Origin: Thiobacillaceae bacterium
GTDB lineage: Bacteria; Pseudomonadota; Gammaproteobacteria; Burkholderiales; Thiobacillaceae
Reading direction: 5' to 3'
Assembly: GCA_024643305.1 (NCBI GenBank)
Contig: JAHENE010000127.1
Coordinates: 1-6,008 of the forward strand
DNA length: 6,008 bases
Below, piece after piece: positions 1 through 6,008 of the stretch. A program made the translations under genes and the position numbers. The notes beneath the pieces were generated by a model. It did not search any database, had not been told where the DNA came from, and saw only the letters and a list, made by a program, of their open reading frames with translations. Within the stretch, counting starts at the first letter, position 1; the number at the start of each line of letters is the position of its first letter.

Positions 1-1389
<1,389 letters not shown>

Positions 1390-1395
1390 GATTGA

Positions 1396-1584
1396 TCAAC
1401 GGGCAATAAAGATGAGCACAACTCCGGCGAGCATCGAAGCCGCGCCGACAAAGCGCAACTGACCATCGCGCATCTCGATGGCGCGGCGAAACGCTTCGCG
1501 CCACATGGCCGGTGCTGCGAAAGGCATCATGCCTTCCAATACCAGCATCAGGCCAAAAGCCATGAACAAATCGGCAGTGCCCAC
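1396..1584 (-). CDS. yjeT: DUF2065 family small membrane protein (YjeT-like)
   Basis: This is a 62-residue protein of unknown function. Two hydrophobic segments, about residues 5-26 and 46-61, flank a basic, polar middle (WREAFRRAIEMRDGQLR), suggesting a small two-helix inner-membrane hairpin. The pattern of LVLEG near residue 14, a following P..P..W, then R..G and AGVV near the C-terminus matches E. coli YjeT. That gene also sits directly downstream of hflC, so both sequence and position agree. The start is GTG at 1584-1582, sharing its first base with the hflC TAG stop. An internal ATG at codon 8 would cut into the first membrane segment and is less likely. Its conserved place suggests a link to the HflKC membrane complex, but that is inference only. 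Confidence 0.88.
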   Translation of the reverse strand: MGTADLFMAFGLMLVLEGMMPFAAPAMWREAFRRAIEMRDGQLRFVGAASMLAGVVLIFIAR

Positions 1585-2462
1585 TATTTGCCACCACCCG
1601 CGCGCGGATTCTTCATGTACTTGAAGAAATCCGAACTGGGATCGAGCACCATCAAGTCGCCTTTGGACTTGAAGCTTTCGCGGTAGGCCTGCATGGAACG
1701 ATAGAAGGCATAGAACTCGGGATTCTTGCCGTACGCTGCCGCATAAATTCCGGCGGCTTTTGCATCGCCCTCACCCTTGATGCGCTGTGCGTCGCGATAG
1801 GCCTCAGCTACAATGATGGCCTTTTGCTTGTCGGCATCGGCACGGATTTTTTCCGCTTCGGCGGCACCCGTTGCGCGGGCGTCATTGGCATCGCGCTTGC
1901 GCTCGGCCTCCATGCGCCCGTACACCGACTGGCTGACGTCACCCGACAGGTCCACCCGCTTCAGGCGCACATCCACCACCTGCACGCCAATCTTGCGCGC
2001 ATCCTGGTCGGCCTTCTGCTGAATGATGCGCATGATCTGGTCACGCTCGCCCGATACCACATCATGTACCGTGCGCGTACCAAACTCGGCACGCAGTCCA
2101 TCATTCACCGTCTGCTGAAGTCGCGTAGCGGCACGATCCTCGTCTCCACCCACGGCAGCATAGAACTGGTTGGCATCAGCCACGCGCCATTTGATAAAGG
2201 AATCCACCAGCACGTTTTTCTTCTCGACAGTCAGGAAGCTTTCCGCCTGCTTGGTATCGGCAGTAAGAATGCGAGTGTCGAAATACAGCACGTTCTGCAC
2301 CAGCGGCAGCTTGAACTTGAGACCAGGCTCCTTGTGCACCGCCTTCACTTCACCAAACTGACGCACCAAAGCGGTCTGGCGCTGGTCAACGGTAAAGACG
2401 ACGGAGTTGGCGATCAGCAGCGCGACTAACGCGCCAATTGCAACAATAGCGATGCGGTTCAT
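1584..2462 (-). CDS. hflC: HflC, SPFH/prohibitin-family membrane protein, regulator of FtsH
   Basis: HflC assembles with HflK into a large periplasm-facing membrane complex that surrounds the FtsH protease and limits its access to membrane substrates. The 292-residue product has one N-terminal transmembrane segment (about residues 4-24), then an SPFH domain starting near DQRQTALVRQFGEV (26-39). A long charged, Ala-rich helix or coiled coil runs from about 180 to 245, including GEGDAKAAGIYAAAYGKNPEFY. It ends with the HflC-type tail DLMVLDPSSDFFKYMK (269-284). It is shorter than E. coli HflC (334), which is normal for this group as far as I know. The ATG at 2462-2460 overlaps the hflK stop by 4 nt (ATGA) and has a GGGGAG ribosome binding site. 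Its own stop overlaps the yjeT start by 1 nt. Confidence 0.97.
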   Translation of the reverse strand: MNRIAIVAIGALVALLIANSVVFTVDQRQTALVRQFGEVKAVHKEPGLKFKLPLVQNVLYFDTRILTADTKQAESFLTVEKKNVLVDSFIKWRVADANQFYAAVGGDEDRAATRLQQTVNDGLRAEFGTRTVHDVVSGERDQIMRIIQQKADQDARKIGVQVVDVRLKRVDLSGDVSQSVYGRMEAERKRDANDARATGAAEAEKIRADADKQKAIIVAEAYRDAQRIKGEGDAKAAGIYAAAYGKNPEFYAFYRSMQAYRESFKSKGDLMVLDPSSDFFKYMKNPRAGGGK

Positions 2463-3637
2463 GGCCTTTCTCCCCGTTCACGTCCAAGCAGTTCGCGTCC
2501 GGAACTCAGGGGCGCGGGACTGCTTGCTGGCGCAGAAGATGGCTGGCGCAGCGTCTCAGGCGCGCCGGCATAGGGCTGGGCCGCAATCTGCTGCAACTTG
2601 TCCAGCGGCAGGTAAATCAGATTGTTGCCGCCCTTCTGGTCCACCACCACTTTGCTGCTGTTGTTCATCACCTGCTGCATAGTGTCCAGATAAATACGCT
2701 GACGGGTTACTGCCGGCGCCTTCTGGTATTCGGTCAGCACCTGGCTGAAGCGGGCGGCCTCACCCTGGGCATTGGCAATTACCTGCTGCTTGTAACCTTC
2801 CGCTTCCTGCATCAAGCGCGCCGCTTCACCGCGAGCGCGCGGCACCACGTCGTTGGAATAAGCCTGGGCCTCGTTCTTCACGCGATCACGATCCTGATTG
2901 GCCTTTTGCACATCCTCGAATGCGGCCAGCACCTGTTCCGGCGCCTGCACGTTTTGCAGGGTTACCTGACTGACACTGATACCGGTCTTGTAACGATCCA
3001 GTATTTCCTGCATCAACTGCTTGGCCCTGGCAGCCACTTCGGTACGGCCGACGTTCAGCACAAAATCCATCTTGCTTTTACCCACCACTTCGCGCATTGC
3101 CGTTTCCGCGACCTGGCGCACGATATCTTTGCCATCGTCCACATCGTCGTATCGATTGACGAACAGGAACTCCTCGGCGCTTTTGAGGTTGAATTGGACG
3201 GCAAACTGCAGGTCGACGATGTTTTCGTCGTACGTCAGCATCAATGATTCCTGCAGATTCTTGGATTTGCCGCGATAACCCACCTCAATGGTGCGAACGC
3301 TGTCCACGTTCACCACGCGGCTCGACTCGATTGGCCAGGGCATGCGCCAGTGCGCGCCTGGGCTCGTGGTCTCGGTGTATTTGCCGAAGCGCTGCACCAC
3401 GCCCCTGCTGGGGGTGTCCACGATATAAAAGCCGCTGGCAAGCCACACCAGAAAAGCCAGGCCGATGAGCAGGCCAGCCAGCCCAGCTGGATTGCCTTTA
3501 CCTCCGGATCGGCCGGGTTCACCGTCCTTGCCGCCAAACATGCTGTTCAGGCGCTGGTTAAAGCGCTTCCACAGTTCGTCCAGGTCCGGCGGACCGGCAT
3601 CATCTTTCTTGCCCCATTGGGGATCATTCCAGGCCAT
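2459..3637 (-). CDS. hflK: HflK, SPFH/prohibitin-family membrane protein, regulator of FtsH
   Basis: HflK is the partner of HflC in the membrane complex that restrains the FtsH protease. In the 392-residue product a cytoplasmic N-terminus beginning MAWNDPQWG carries a Gly-rich linker (about 35-50). A single transmembrane helix follows (about 50-72), then the SPFH domain with VDTPSRGVVQRFGKY (73-87) and LTYDENIVDLQFAVQF (134-149). A long polar helical region rich in Ala, Gln and Glu spans about 235-305, and the tail is Pro/Ser-rich (about 359-380). The WNDPQWG start and DENIVD motif are typical of HflK and separate it from HflC. The ATG at 3637-3635 lies 22 nt after the hflX stop; the spacer has no strong Shine-Dalgarno site, so reinitiation or weak loading is likely. 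The 3' end overlaps hflC by 4 nt. Confidence 0.97.
   Translation of the reverse strand: MAWNDPQWGKKDDAGPPDLDELWKRFNQRLNSMFGGKDGEPGRSGGKGNPAGLAGLLIGLAFLVWLASGFYIVDTPSRGVVQRFGKYTETTSPGAHWRMPWPIESSRVVNVDSVRTIEVGYRGKSKNLQESLMLTYDENIVDLQFAVQFNLKSAEEFLFVNRYDDVDDGKDIVRQVAETAMREVVGKSKMDFVLNVGRTEVAARAKQLMQEILDRYKTGISVSQVTLQNVQAPEQVLAAFEDVQKANQDRDRVKNEAQAYSNDVVPRARGEAARLMQEAEGYKQQVIANAQGEAARFSQVLTEYQKAPAVTRQRIYLDTMQQVMNNSSKVVVDQKGGNNLIYLPLDKLQQIAAQPYAGAPETLRQPSSAPASSPAPLSSGRELLGRERGERP
2470..2475 (-). promoter_or_regulatory. Ribosome binding site of hflC inside the hflK 3' end
   Basis: GGGGAG on the minus strand lies 7 nt before the hflC ATG and is embedded in the last codons of hflK. Together with the ATGA overlap it settles the hflC start and favours equal production of HflK and HflC, which act together in one complex. 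Confidence 0.65.
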
Positions 3638-3659
3638 GATTTCTATGTATTTAAGAGTT

Positions 3660-4805
3660 TCAGAGAGTCAGGCCGATTAGCCTGGCGTCGCCGGATTCGT
3701 CAGTATCTACCGGATGTACCAGCGACAGGATTTCAGCCAGCGCATGCTTCAAATCATTAATTCCCGCGCCGTTTATGGCTGAAACGCGAACGCCTTGAAG
3801 TTTACCATATTCGCCTTTCACGATTCCCGGATCAACCCCCGAGAGATCGATCTTGTTGTAGACCAGAAGCTGCGGCACACACCCCGCGCCAATTTCAGCC
3901 AAAACCTTGTCCACTTCATGCATTTGCAGATCGCGATTGGGACTGGCGCTGTCCACCACATGCAACAGCAAATCGGCCTCGGCCGTCGCCTCCAGCGTGG
4001 CGCGAAAAGCCGCGATCAGGCTGTGCGGCAGCTTACTGATGAAGCCCACCGTGTCGGACATGACCACCTCTCCTGCGCCGGGCAAATAAAGCTTTCGGCT
4101 GGTGGTATCCAGGGTGGCGAACAACTGGTCGGCAACATAGGCGCCAGCGCGCGTGAGCGCATTGAACAATGTGGACTTGCCCGCGTTGGTATAGCCCACC
4201 AGCGCCACCGTCTTCACCCGGTTGCGCATGCGCGCCCGGCGCTGGGTCTGGCGTTGGCGCGAAAGTTTTTCAAGTCGGGTTTTCAGCAGTTTGACCCGGT
4301 CACCCAATAAGCGCCGGTCAGTTTCCAACTGGGTTTCGCCCGGGCCGCGCAGGCCGATACCGCCCTTTTGCCGCTCCAGGTGCGTCCATCCTCTCACCAG
4401 GCGCGTGGAAAGGTGCTGCAATTGCGCCAGTTCCACCTGCAGCTTGCCTTCGGAGCTGTGGGCGCGGCTGGCGAAGATATCCAGGATTAAAGTCACCCGA
4501 TCCACCACCCGGCATTGCAGATGACGTTCCAGGTTGCGTTCCTGTGCAGGCGAAAGCTCGTGGTTGAAGAGCACAACGTCGGCCTCGCCTTCAGCCGCCG
4601 CAGCAGCGATTTCATCAGCCTTGCCGCTGCCAGCAAAATACCGAGAATCGGGTTTGGCACGGCGGCCCTTGATCAAGCCGACAATTTCCAGGCCGGCCGA
4701 TTCCACCAGGCGCTGGAATTCCTCCGTGCTTTCTGCGTAATCCGGGGTGTCAAAATCGAGAGAAACGAGCAGCGCGCGTTCGCCGCCCGAGGGACGTTCA
4801 AACAG
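3660..4805 (-). CDS. hflX: GTPase HflX (ribosome-associated; start codon uncertain)
   Basis: HflX is a translational GTPase-family protein that binds 50S subunits and splits stalled ribosomes, notably under heat stress. Numbering from the CTG at 4805, the product is 381 residues. The N-terminal domain holds FAGSGKADEI (57-66) and NHELSP (81-86), then GGIGLRGPGETQLE (148-161) and a basic helical linker. The G domain shows GYTNAGKS (G1, 204-211), FATLDTT (switch I, 229-235), DTVGF (G3, 251-255), NKID (G4, 317-320) and SAINGAG (G5, 342-348). The conserved N-terminus FERPSGGERALLVSLDF is encoded directly after the CTG, where homologues have Met. No in-frame ATG, GTG or TTG exists between the upstream stop (4820-4818) and GTG at 4706-4704, which would remove 33 conserved residues. 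Either CTG initiates or a 1-nt frameshift hides an ATG at 4818-4816. Function is secure; the start is not. Confidence 0.93.
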   Translation of the reverse strand: MFERPSGGERALLVSLDFDTPDYAESTEEFQRLVESAGLEIVGLIKGRRAKPDSRYFAGSGKADEIAAAAAEGEADVVLFNHELSPAQERNLERHLQCRVVDRVTLILDIFASRAHSSEGKLQVELAQLQHLSTRLVRGWTHLERQKGGIGLRGPGETQLETDRRLLGDRVKLLKTRLEKLSRQRQTQRRARMRNRVKTVALVGYTNAGKSTLFNALTRAGAYVADQLFATLDTTSRKLYLPGAGEVVMSDTVGFISKLPHSLIAAFRATLEATAEADLLLHVVDSASPNRDLQMHEVDKVLAEIGAGCVPQLLVYNKIDLSGVDPGIVKGEYGKLQGVRVSAINGAGINDLKHALAEILSLVHPVDTDESGDARLIGLTL

Positions 4806-4813
4806 GGTTAAAT

Positions 4814-4836
4814 CCCATCAGGTTAATGCGGATGGG
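4814..4836 (-). promoter_or_regulatory. Possible hairpin over the hflX translation start region
   Basis: In the hfq-hflX spacer, CCCATC (4836-4831 on the mRNA strand) is complementary to GATGGG (4819-4814), giving a 6-bp stem with an 11-nt loop. The 3' arm contains both the out-of-frame ATG and most of the TGGGA element that could serve as Shine-Dalgarno for the CTG start at 4805. The hairpin could dampen hflX translation. The stem is short and this is inference from base pairing alone. Confidence 0.25.
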
Positions 4837-4863
4837 GCGCACAGGGGTTATCAGGCACTTCAC

Positions 4864-5106
4864 TCAGGAATCTTCTTCTTCCTCGCTGCCCTGCCAACTG
4901 ATTGCGCGCGACGGCACCACCGTGGAAATGGCATGCTTGTAGACCATCTGTGTAACCGCGTTCTTGAGCAGCACGACATACTGGTCAAACGCATCCACCT
5001 GCCCCTGCAGCTTGATACCGTTTACCAGATAGATAGACACCGGGATGTGCTCCTTGCGCAATGCGTTGAGAAACGGGTCCTGAAGTAATTGTGGTTTGCC
5101 GGCCAT
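4864..5106 (-). CDS. hfq: RNA chaperone Hfq
   Basis: Hfq forms a hexameric Sm-like ring that pairs small RNAs with mRNAs and affects RNA turnover. The 80-residue product has [14 protein letters not shown] (7-20), the Sm1 region [20 protein letters not shown] (24-43) and the Sm2 signature YKHAISTV (56-63). Gln9, Phe40, Tyr56, Lys57 and His58 correspond to known proximal-face RNA-binding residues. The rim patch reads RKEH, as in other betaproteobacteria, rather than the RRER of E. coli. After the core comes only a short tail ending EEEEDS, much shorter than the E. coli C-terminus but also acidic at its tip. The start at 5106 is set by AGGAG 6 nt upstream and by the family N-terminus; a frame extension to 5184 is rejected. 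It is the first gene of the minus-strand operon, 58 nt before the likely hflX start. Confidence 0.97.
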   Translation of the reverse strand: MAGKPQLLQDPFLNALRKEHIPVSIYLVNGIKLQGQVDAFDQYVVLLKNAVTQMVYKHAISTVVPSRAISWQGSEEEEDS

Positions 5107-5112
5107 TTGGCT

Positions 5113-5117
5113 CTCCT
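5113..5117 (-). promoter_or_regulatory. Ribosome binding site of hfq
   Basis: AGGAG on the minus strand lies 6 nt before the hfq ATG at 5106. This near-ideal site decides between this start and a longer in-frame extension to 5184, which has no comparable site and whose extra residues do not resemble Hfq. Confidence 0.8.
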
Positions 5118-5131
5118 GTTCTTGTCTGTGT

Positions 5132-5159
5132 GTTATTGGGCTGGCCGGGTAAATTTCAA
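5132..5159 (-). promoter_or_regulatory. Possible sigma-70 promoter of the hfq operon
   Basis: On the minus strand TTGAAA (5159-5154; five of six matches to TTGACA) is followed by a 16-nt spacer and AATAAC (5137-5132; four of six matches to TATAAT). Transcription would begin near 5125, giving a leader of about 20 nt that just includes the hfq ribosome binding site. The placement is sensible for the first gene of the operon, but the -10 match is modest and other promoters farther upstream are possible. Confidence 0.35.
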
Positions 5160-5220
5160 GGGGTTTCCAGCCAGCAAACATCATTCTAGTCCAAAGGCGG
5201 TAAAGCGTAAGGAAATCAAG

Positions 5221-5349
5221 ATGAACTCATTTCAGTCCGGGAATGAAAATGGCATACCCCAATTATCCGCGGCCTTCGCTCGCGCGGGCGAGACTTTGCT
5301 TCAAGAGTCGCCGACGGCCTCATCAAATCCGTCGAACGAGAATGAATGA
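5221..5349 (+). CDS. Hypothetical small protein (42 residues)
   Basis: This is a possible small gene of unknown function, transcribed divergently from hfq. ATG at 5221 is preceded by AAGGAA at 5209-5214 with a 6-nt gap, a good Shine-Dalgarno arrangement, and the frame closes with TGA at 5347-5349. The product is hydrophilic, rich in Ser, Asn, Glu and Ala, with one short possible amphipathic helix ([14 protein letters not shown], residues 15-28) and a low-complexity polar C-terminus. There is no signal peptide, membrane segment, Cys pair or motif that I recognise. No convincing promoter is visible in front. It could be a real small protein, a degraded gene remnant or chance. Its only support is the ribosome binding site and position, so confidence is low. 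Confidence 0.35.
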   Translation: MNSFQSGNENGIPQLSAAFARAGETLLQESPTASSNPSNENE

Positions 5350-5524
5350 TTGCAAACAGTGCCAGGATTAGCACACTGATCATCTTCTCAGCGATCCCAC
5401 CTAACGACAAGGCCTGCGATAGGCATATAGACCACATTCGCGCCCCATGACTTTAAGCCATTTCCCGGCCGTCTGTTCTCAATACCCGGTTTCACGGATA
5501 AGATCAAACACAAAGCTCACCAAT

Positions 5525-5561
5525 AAAACGCCATGCGGCAAACAAAACGCCCTAAAACGGC
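5525..5561 (+). repeat. Three AAAACGsC direct repeats in the leader of the repeat-protein gene
   Basis: AAAACGCC occurs at 5525-5532 and 5544-5551, and AAAACGGC at 5554-5561. Start-to-start distances are 19 and 10 bases, close to two and one helical turns. They lie 33 to 69 bases before the ribosome binding site at 5594. Spacing in whole helical turns would suit a regulator binding one face of DNA, but the copies are short and may be chance. Confidence 0.3.
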
Positions 5562-5593
5562 ACAAGGTGGCTTGTACTTTCTCAAATCAACAT

Positions 5594-5598
5594 AGGAG
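5594..5598 (+). promoter_or_regulatory. Ribosome binding site of the repeat-protein gene
   Basis: AGGAG lies 5 nt before ATG at 5604. It supports this start over the overlapping plus-strand frame beginning at 5447, which has no such site. Confidence 0.75.
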
Positions 5599-5603
5599 CT
5601 CCA

Positions 5604-5738
5604 ATGAGCAACAAGAAATCCCCCCGCCAACCCGCAACAGCCAAAACCGTCCGGCATGCACGCCGTCCTTTTGAAAGCCGGCTTGCCCCGCTTGCCCTTG
5701 CACTCGCCATGGCCCTGCCCGCAACCGCTGCGCTGGCG
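5604..5738 (+). other. Signal peptide with extended basic n-region
   Basis: Codons 1-45 of the repeat protein. There are nine Lys/Arg residues before or at the edge of the hydrophobic core, which spans about 27-40, and an A-L-A cleavage site at 43-45. RRPF at 20-23 partly resembles a Tat motif, but the preceding residue is Ala and no Leu/Lys follows in the usual place, so Sec export with an extended n-region is the favoured reading. Confidence 0.7.
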
Positions 5739-6008
5739 GATGCCTGCGATGGCAACAGCAACTGCACAGGCACAGGCGCAGTCACACCAACCGGCTACAA
5801 CAACACCACATACGGTCAAGGCGCCGGGACGGGAACAACCGGCAGCTTCAACTCCGGCAGCGGCTACGAGTCCAGCTTCAATGTCTACGGCAACGGCAAC
5901 TCCGGCAGCGGCTACCAGTCCAGCTTCAATGTCTACGGCAACGGCAACTCCGGCAGCGGCTACCAGTCCAGCTTCAATGTCTACGGCGACTACAACACCG
6001 GCAGCGGC
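5604..6008 (+). CDS. Exported Gly/Asn/Ser-rich tandem-repeat protein, N-terminal part (partial, runs off the right edge)
   Basis: The first 135 codons are open to the window end. Residues 1-27 form a long basic n-region with KK at 4-5 and RRPF at 20-23. A hydrophobic core follows (LAPLALALAMALPATAALA, 27-45), with likely signal peptidase cleavage after ALA at 45. The mature part starts with two cysteines (48 and 54) that could form a disulfide, then a Thr/Gly/Asn-rich stretch (55-82). From residue 83 it enters 16-residue repeats NSGSGYQSSFNVYGNG: three copies and the start of a fourth. Similar long basic signal peptides occur on large type V-secreted (autotransporter or two-partner) proteins, and polar Gly/Asn repeats on beta-solenoid adhesins. 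The S-x-F-N-V-Y..GN..Q pattern also faintly recalls curlin repeats. I infer a secreted surface, adhesin or amyloid-like protein; the exact family is not determined. It is transcribed away from hfq. Confidence 0.82.
   Translation, partial: MSNKKSPRQPATAKTVRHARRPFESRLAPLALALAMALPATAALADACDGNSNCTGTGAVTPTGYNNTTYGQGAGTGTTGSFNSGSGYESSFNVYGNGNSGSGYQSSFNVYGNGNSGSGYQSSFNVYGDYNTGSG
5850..6008 (+). repeat. 48-bp in-frame tandem repeats (3 full copies plus a partial fourth)
   Basis: Copies begin at 5850, 5898 and 5946, with a partial copy at 5994-6008. Copies 1 and 2 differ at one base (5868 G against C, Glu to Gln). Copy 3 differs from copy 2 only in its last two codons, which become GAC TAC (Asn-Gly to Asp-Tyr). 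Copy 4 opens with ACC for TCC (Ser to Thr). The near identity indicates recent duplication. Because 48 is a multiple of three, copy-number change would lengthen or shorten the protein without a frameshift. The array continues past the window edge. Confidence 0.93.

Larger units (their letters stand above)
5350..5603 (+). other. Intergenic leader upstream of the repeat-protein gene
   Basis: About 250 bases with no supported gene, visibly richer in A and T towards its right half than the operon on the left. Short frames on both strands lack ribosome binding sites or family resemblance. It must hold the promoter and leader of the gene at 5604. TATAGA at 5426-5431 and GATAAG near 5493 are possible -10 elements, but neither has a convincing -35 partner. 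Three AAAACGsC direct repeats occur at 5525-5561. A 5-bp hairpin (ACAAG/CTTGT, 5562-5575) follows them. Confidence 0.5.

Noticed and set aside
1392..1399. TTGATCAA palindrome just upstream of the hisZ start as an operator
   Set aside because: An 8-bp palindrome overlapping the yjeT stop inside a coupled operon is easily chance; no second copy or promoter is nearby.
1824..2429. Long plus-strand frame of 201 codons opposite hflC
   Set aside because: Antisense to a secure gene in a GC-rich codon setting; the product has no recognisable domain and no ribosome binding site was seen.
3795..4310. Plus-strand frame of 171 codons opposite hflX
   Set aside because: It lies opposite the hflX GTPase domain, and His/Gln/Arg-rich composition indicates an antisense shadow.
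5107..5184. In-frame upstream extension of hfq by 26 residues
   Set aside because: The extension does not resemble the Hfq N-terminus, has no good ribosome binding site, and would overlap the putative promoter. The AGGAG site fixes the start at 5106.
5216..5437. Minus-strand 73-codon frame with a hydrophobic stretch, opposite the small plus-strand frame
   Set aside because: No Shine-Dalgarno site, no family resemblance and an Arg/Pro-rich C-terminal half typical of antisense noise.
5562..5575. ACAAG/CTTGT hairpin followed by ACTTTCT as a rho-independent terminator
   Set aside because: The stem is only 5 bp, AT-rich, and lacks a true U-run. A terminator just before the ribosome binding site of a gene would also need an attenuation story that is not visible.
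5447..5674. Plus-strand 75-codon frame overlapping the start of the repeat protein
   Set aside because: No ribosome binding site, basic low-complexity product typical of a shifted frame, and conflict with the well-supported gene at 5604.
5733..5747. Lipobox reading at Cys48 of the repeat protein
   Set aside because: Residues before the Cys are A-D-A rather than a Leu-x-Gly/Ala type lipobox, and an ALA cleavage site lies two residues earlier.
5517..5819. Minus-strand 100-codon frame opposite the signal-peptide region, rich in Cys, Ala and Val
   Set aside because: It is the antisense shadow of the Ala/Leu-rich signal peptide, and its composition follows from codon complementarity.
5850..6008. 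CRISPR array
   Set aside because: The repeats are directly adjacent without unique spacers and encode an in-frame protein repeat.

Overview
The window looks like a chromosomal segment of a moderately GC-rich betaproteobacterium. The best guess is the Nitrosomonadales/Gallionellaceae neighbourhood, inferred from protein character and gene order rather than from a database match. The key marker is hisZ lying between the hflK-hflC-yjeT block and purA. Enterobacteria have hfq-hflX-hflK-hflC-yjeT-purA without hisZ, whereas betaproteobacteria that use the short HisG/HisZ enzyme place hisZ here.

Positions 1 to about 5106 hold one tightly packed operon read on the minus strand. In transcription order it is hfq (RNA chaperone), hflX (ribosome-associated GTPase), hflK and hflC (SPFH membrane proteins that regulate FtsH), a 62-residue DUF2065/YjeT membrane protein, hisZ (regulatory subunit of ATP phosphoribosyltransferase) and the first 131 codons of purA (adenylosuccinate synthetase). 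The hflK/hflC and hflC/yjeT junctions overlap, and yjeT/hisZ is 6 nt apart, so translational coupling is likely. A possible sigma-70 promoter and a strong Shine-Dalgarno site lie just upstream of hfq. Together the genes combine post-transcriptional control, ribosome rescue, membrane proteolysis control and nucleotide/histidine metabolism.

Positions 5107 to 5603 form the intergenic region upstream of hfq. It contains one plausible 42-codon plus-strand reading frame with a good Shine-Dalgarno site but no recognisable family, followed by about 250 bases without a supported gene. That stretch carries three short AAAACGsC direct repeats.

From 5604 to the right edge a divergent plus-strand gene begins. 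It encodes an exported protein with an unusually long, basic signal-peptide n-region, then a Gly/Asn/Ser/Thr-rich segment that enters nearly perfect 48-bp (16-residue) tandem repeats. It is cut off by the window edge. It is probably a large surface protein, adhesin or amyloid-like protein, and is the most novel element here.

Other points worth a second look are hflX, which has no ATG/GTG/TTG where its conserved N-terminus begins (a CTG start or a 1-nt frameshift), and HisZ, which appears to lack the usual C-terminal ~60 residues.
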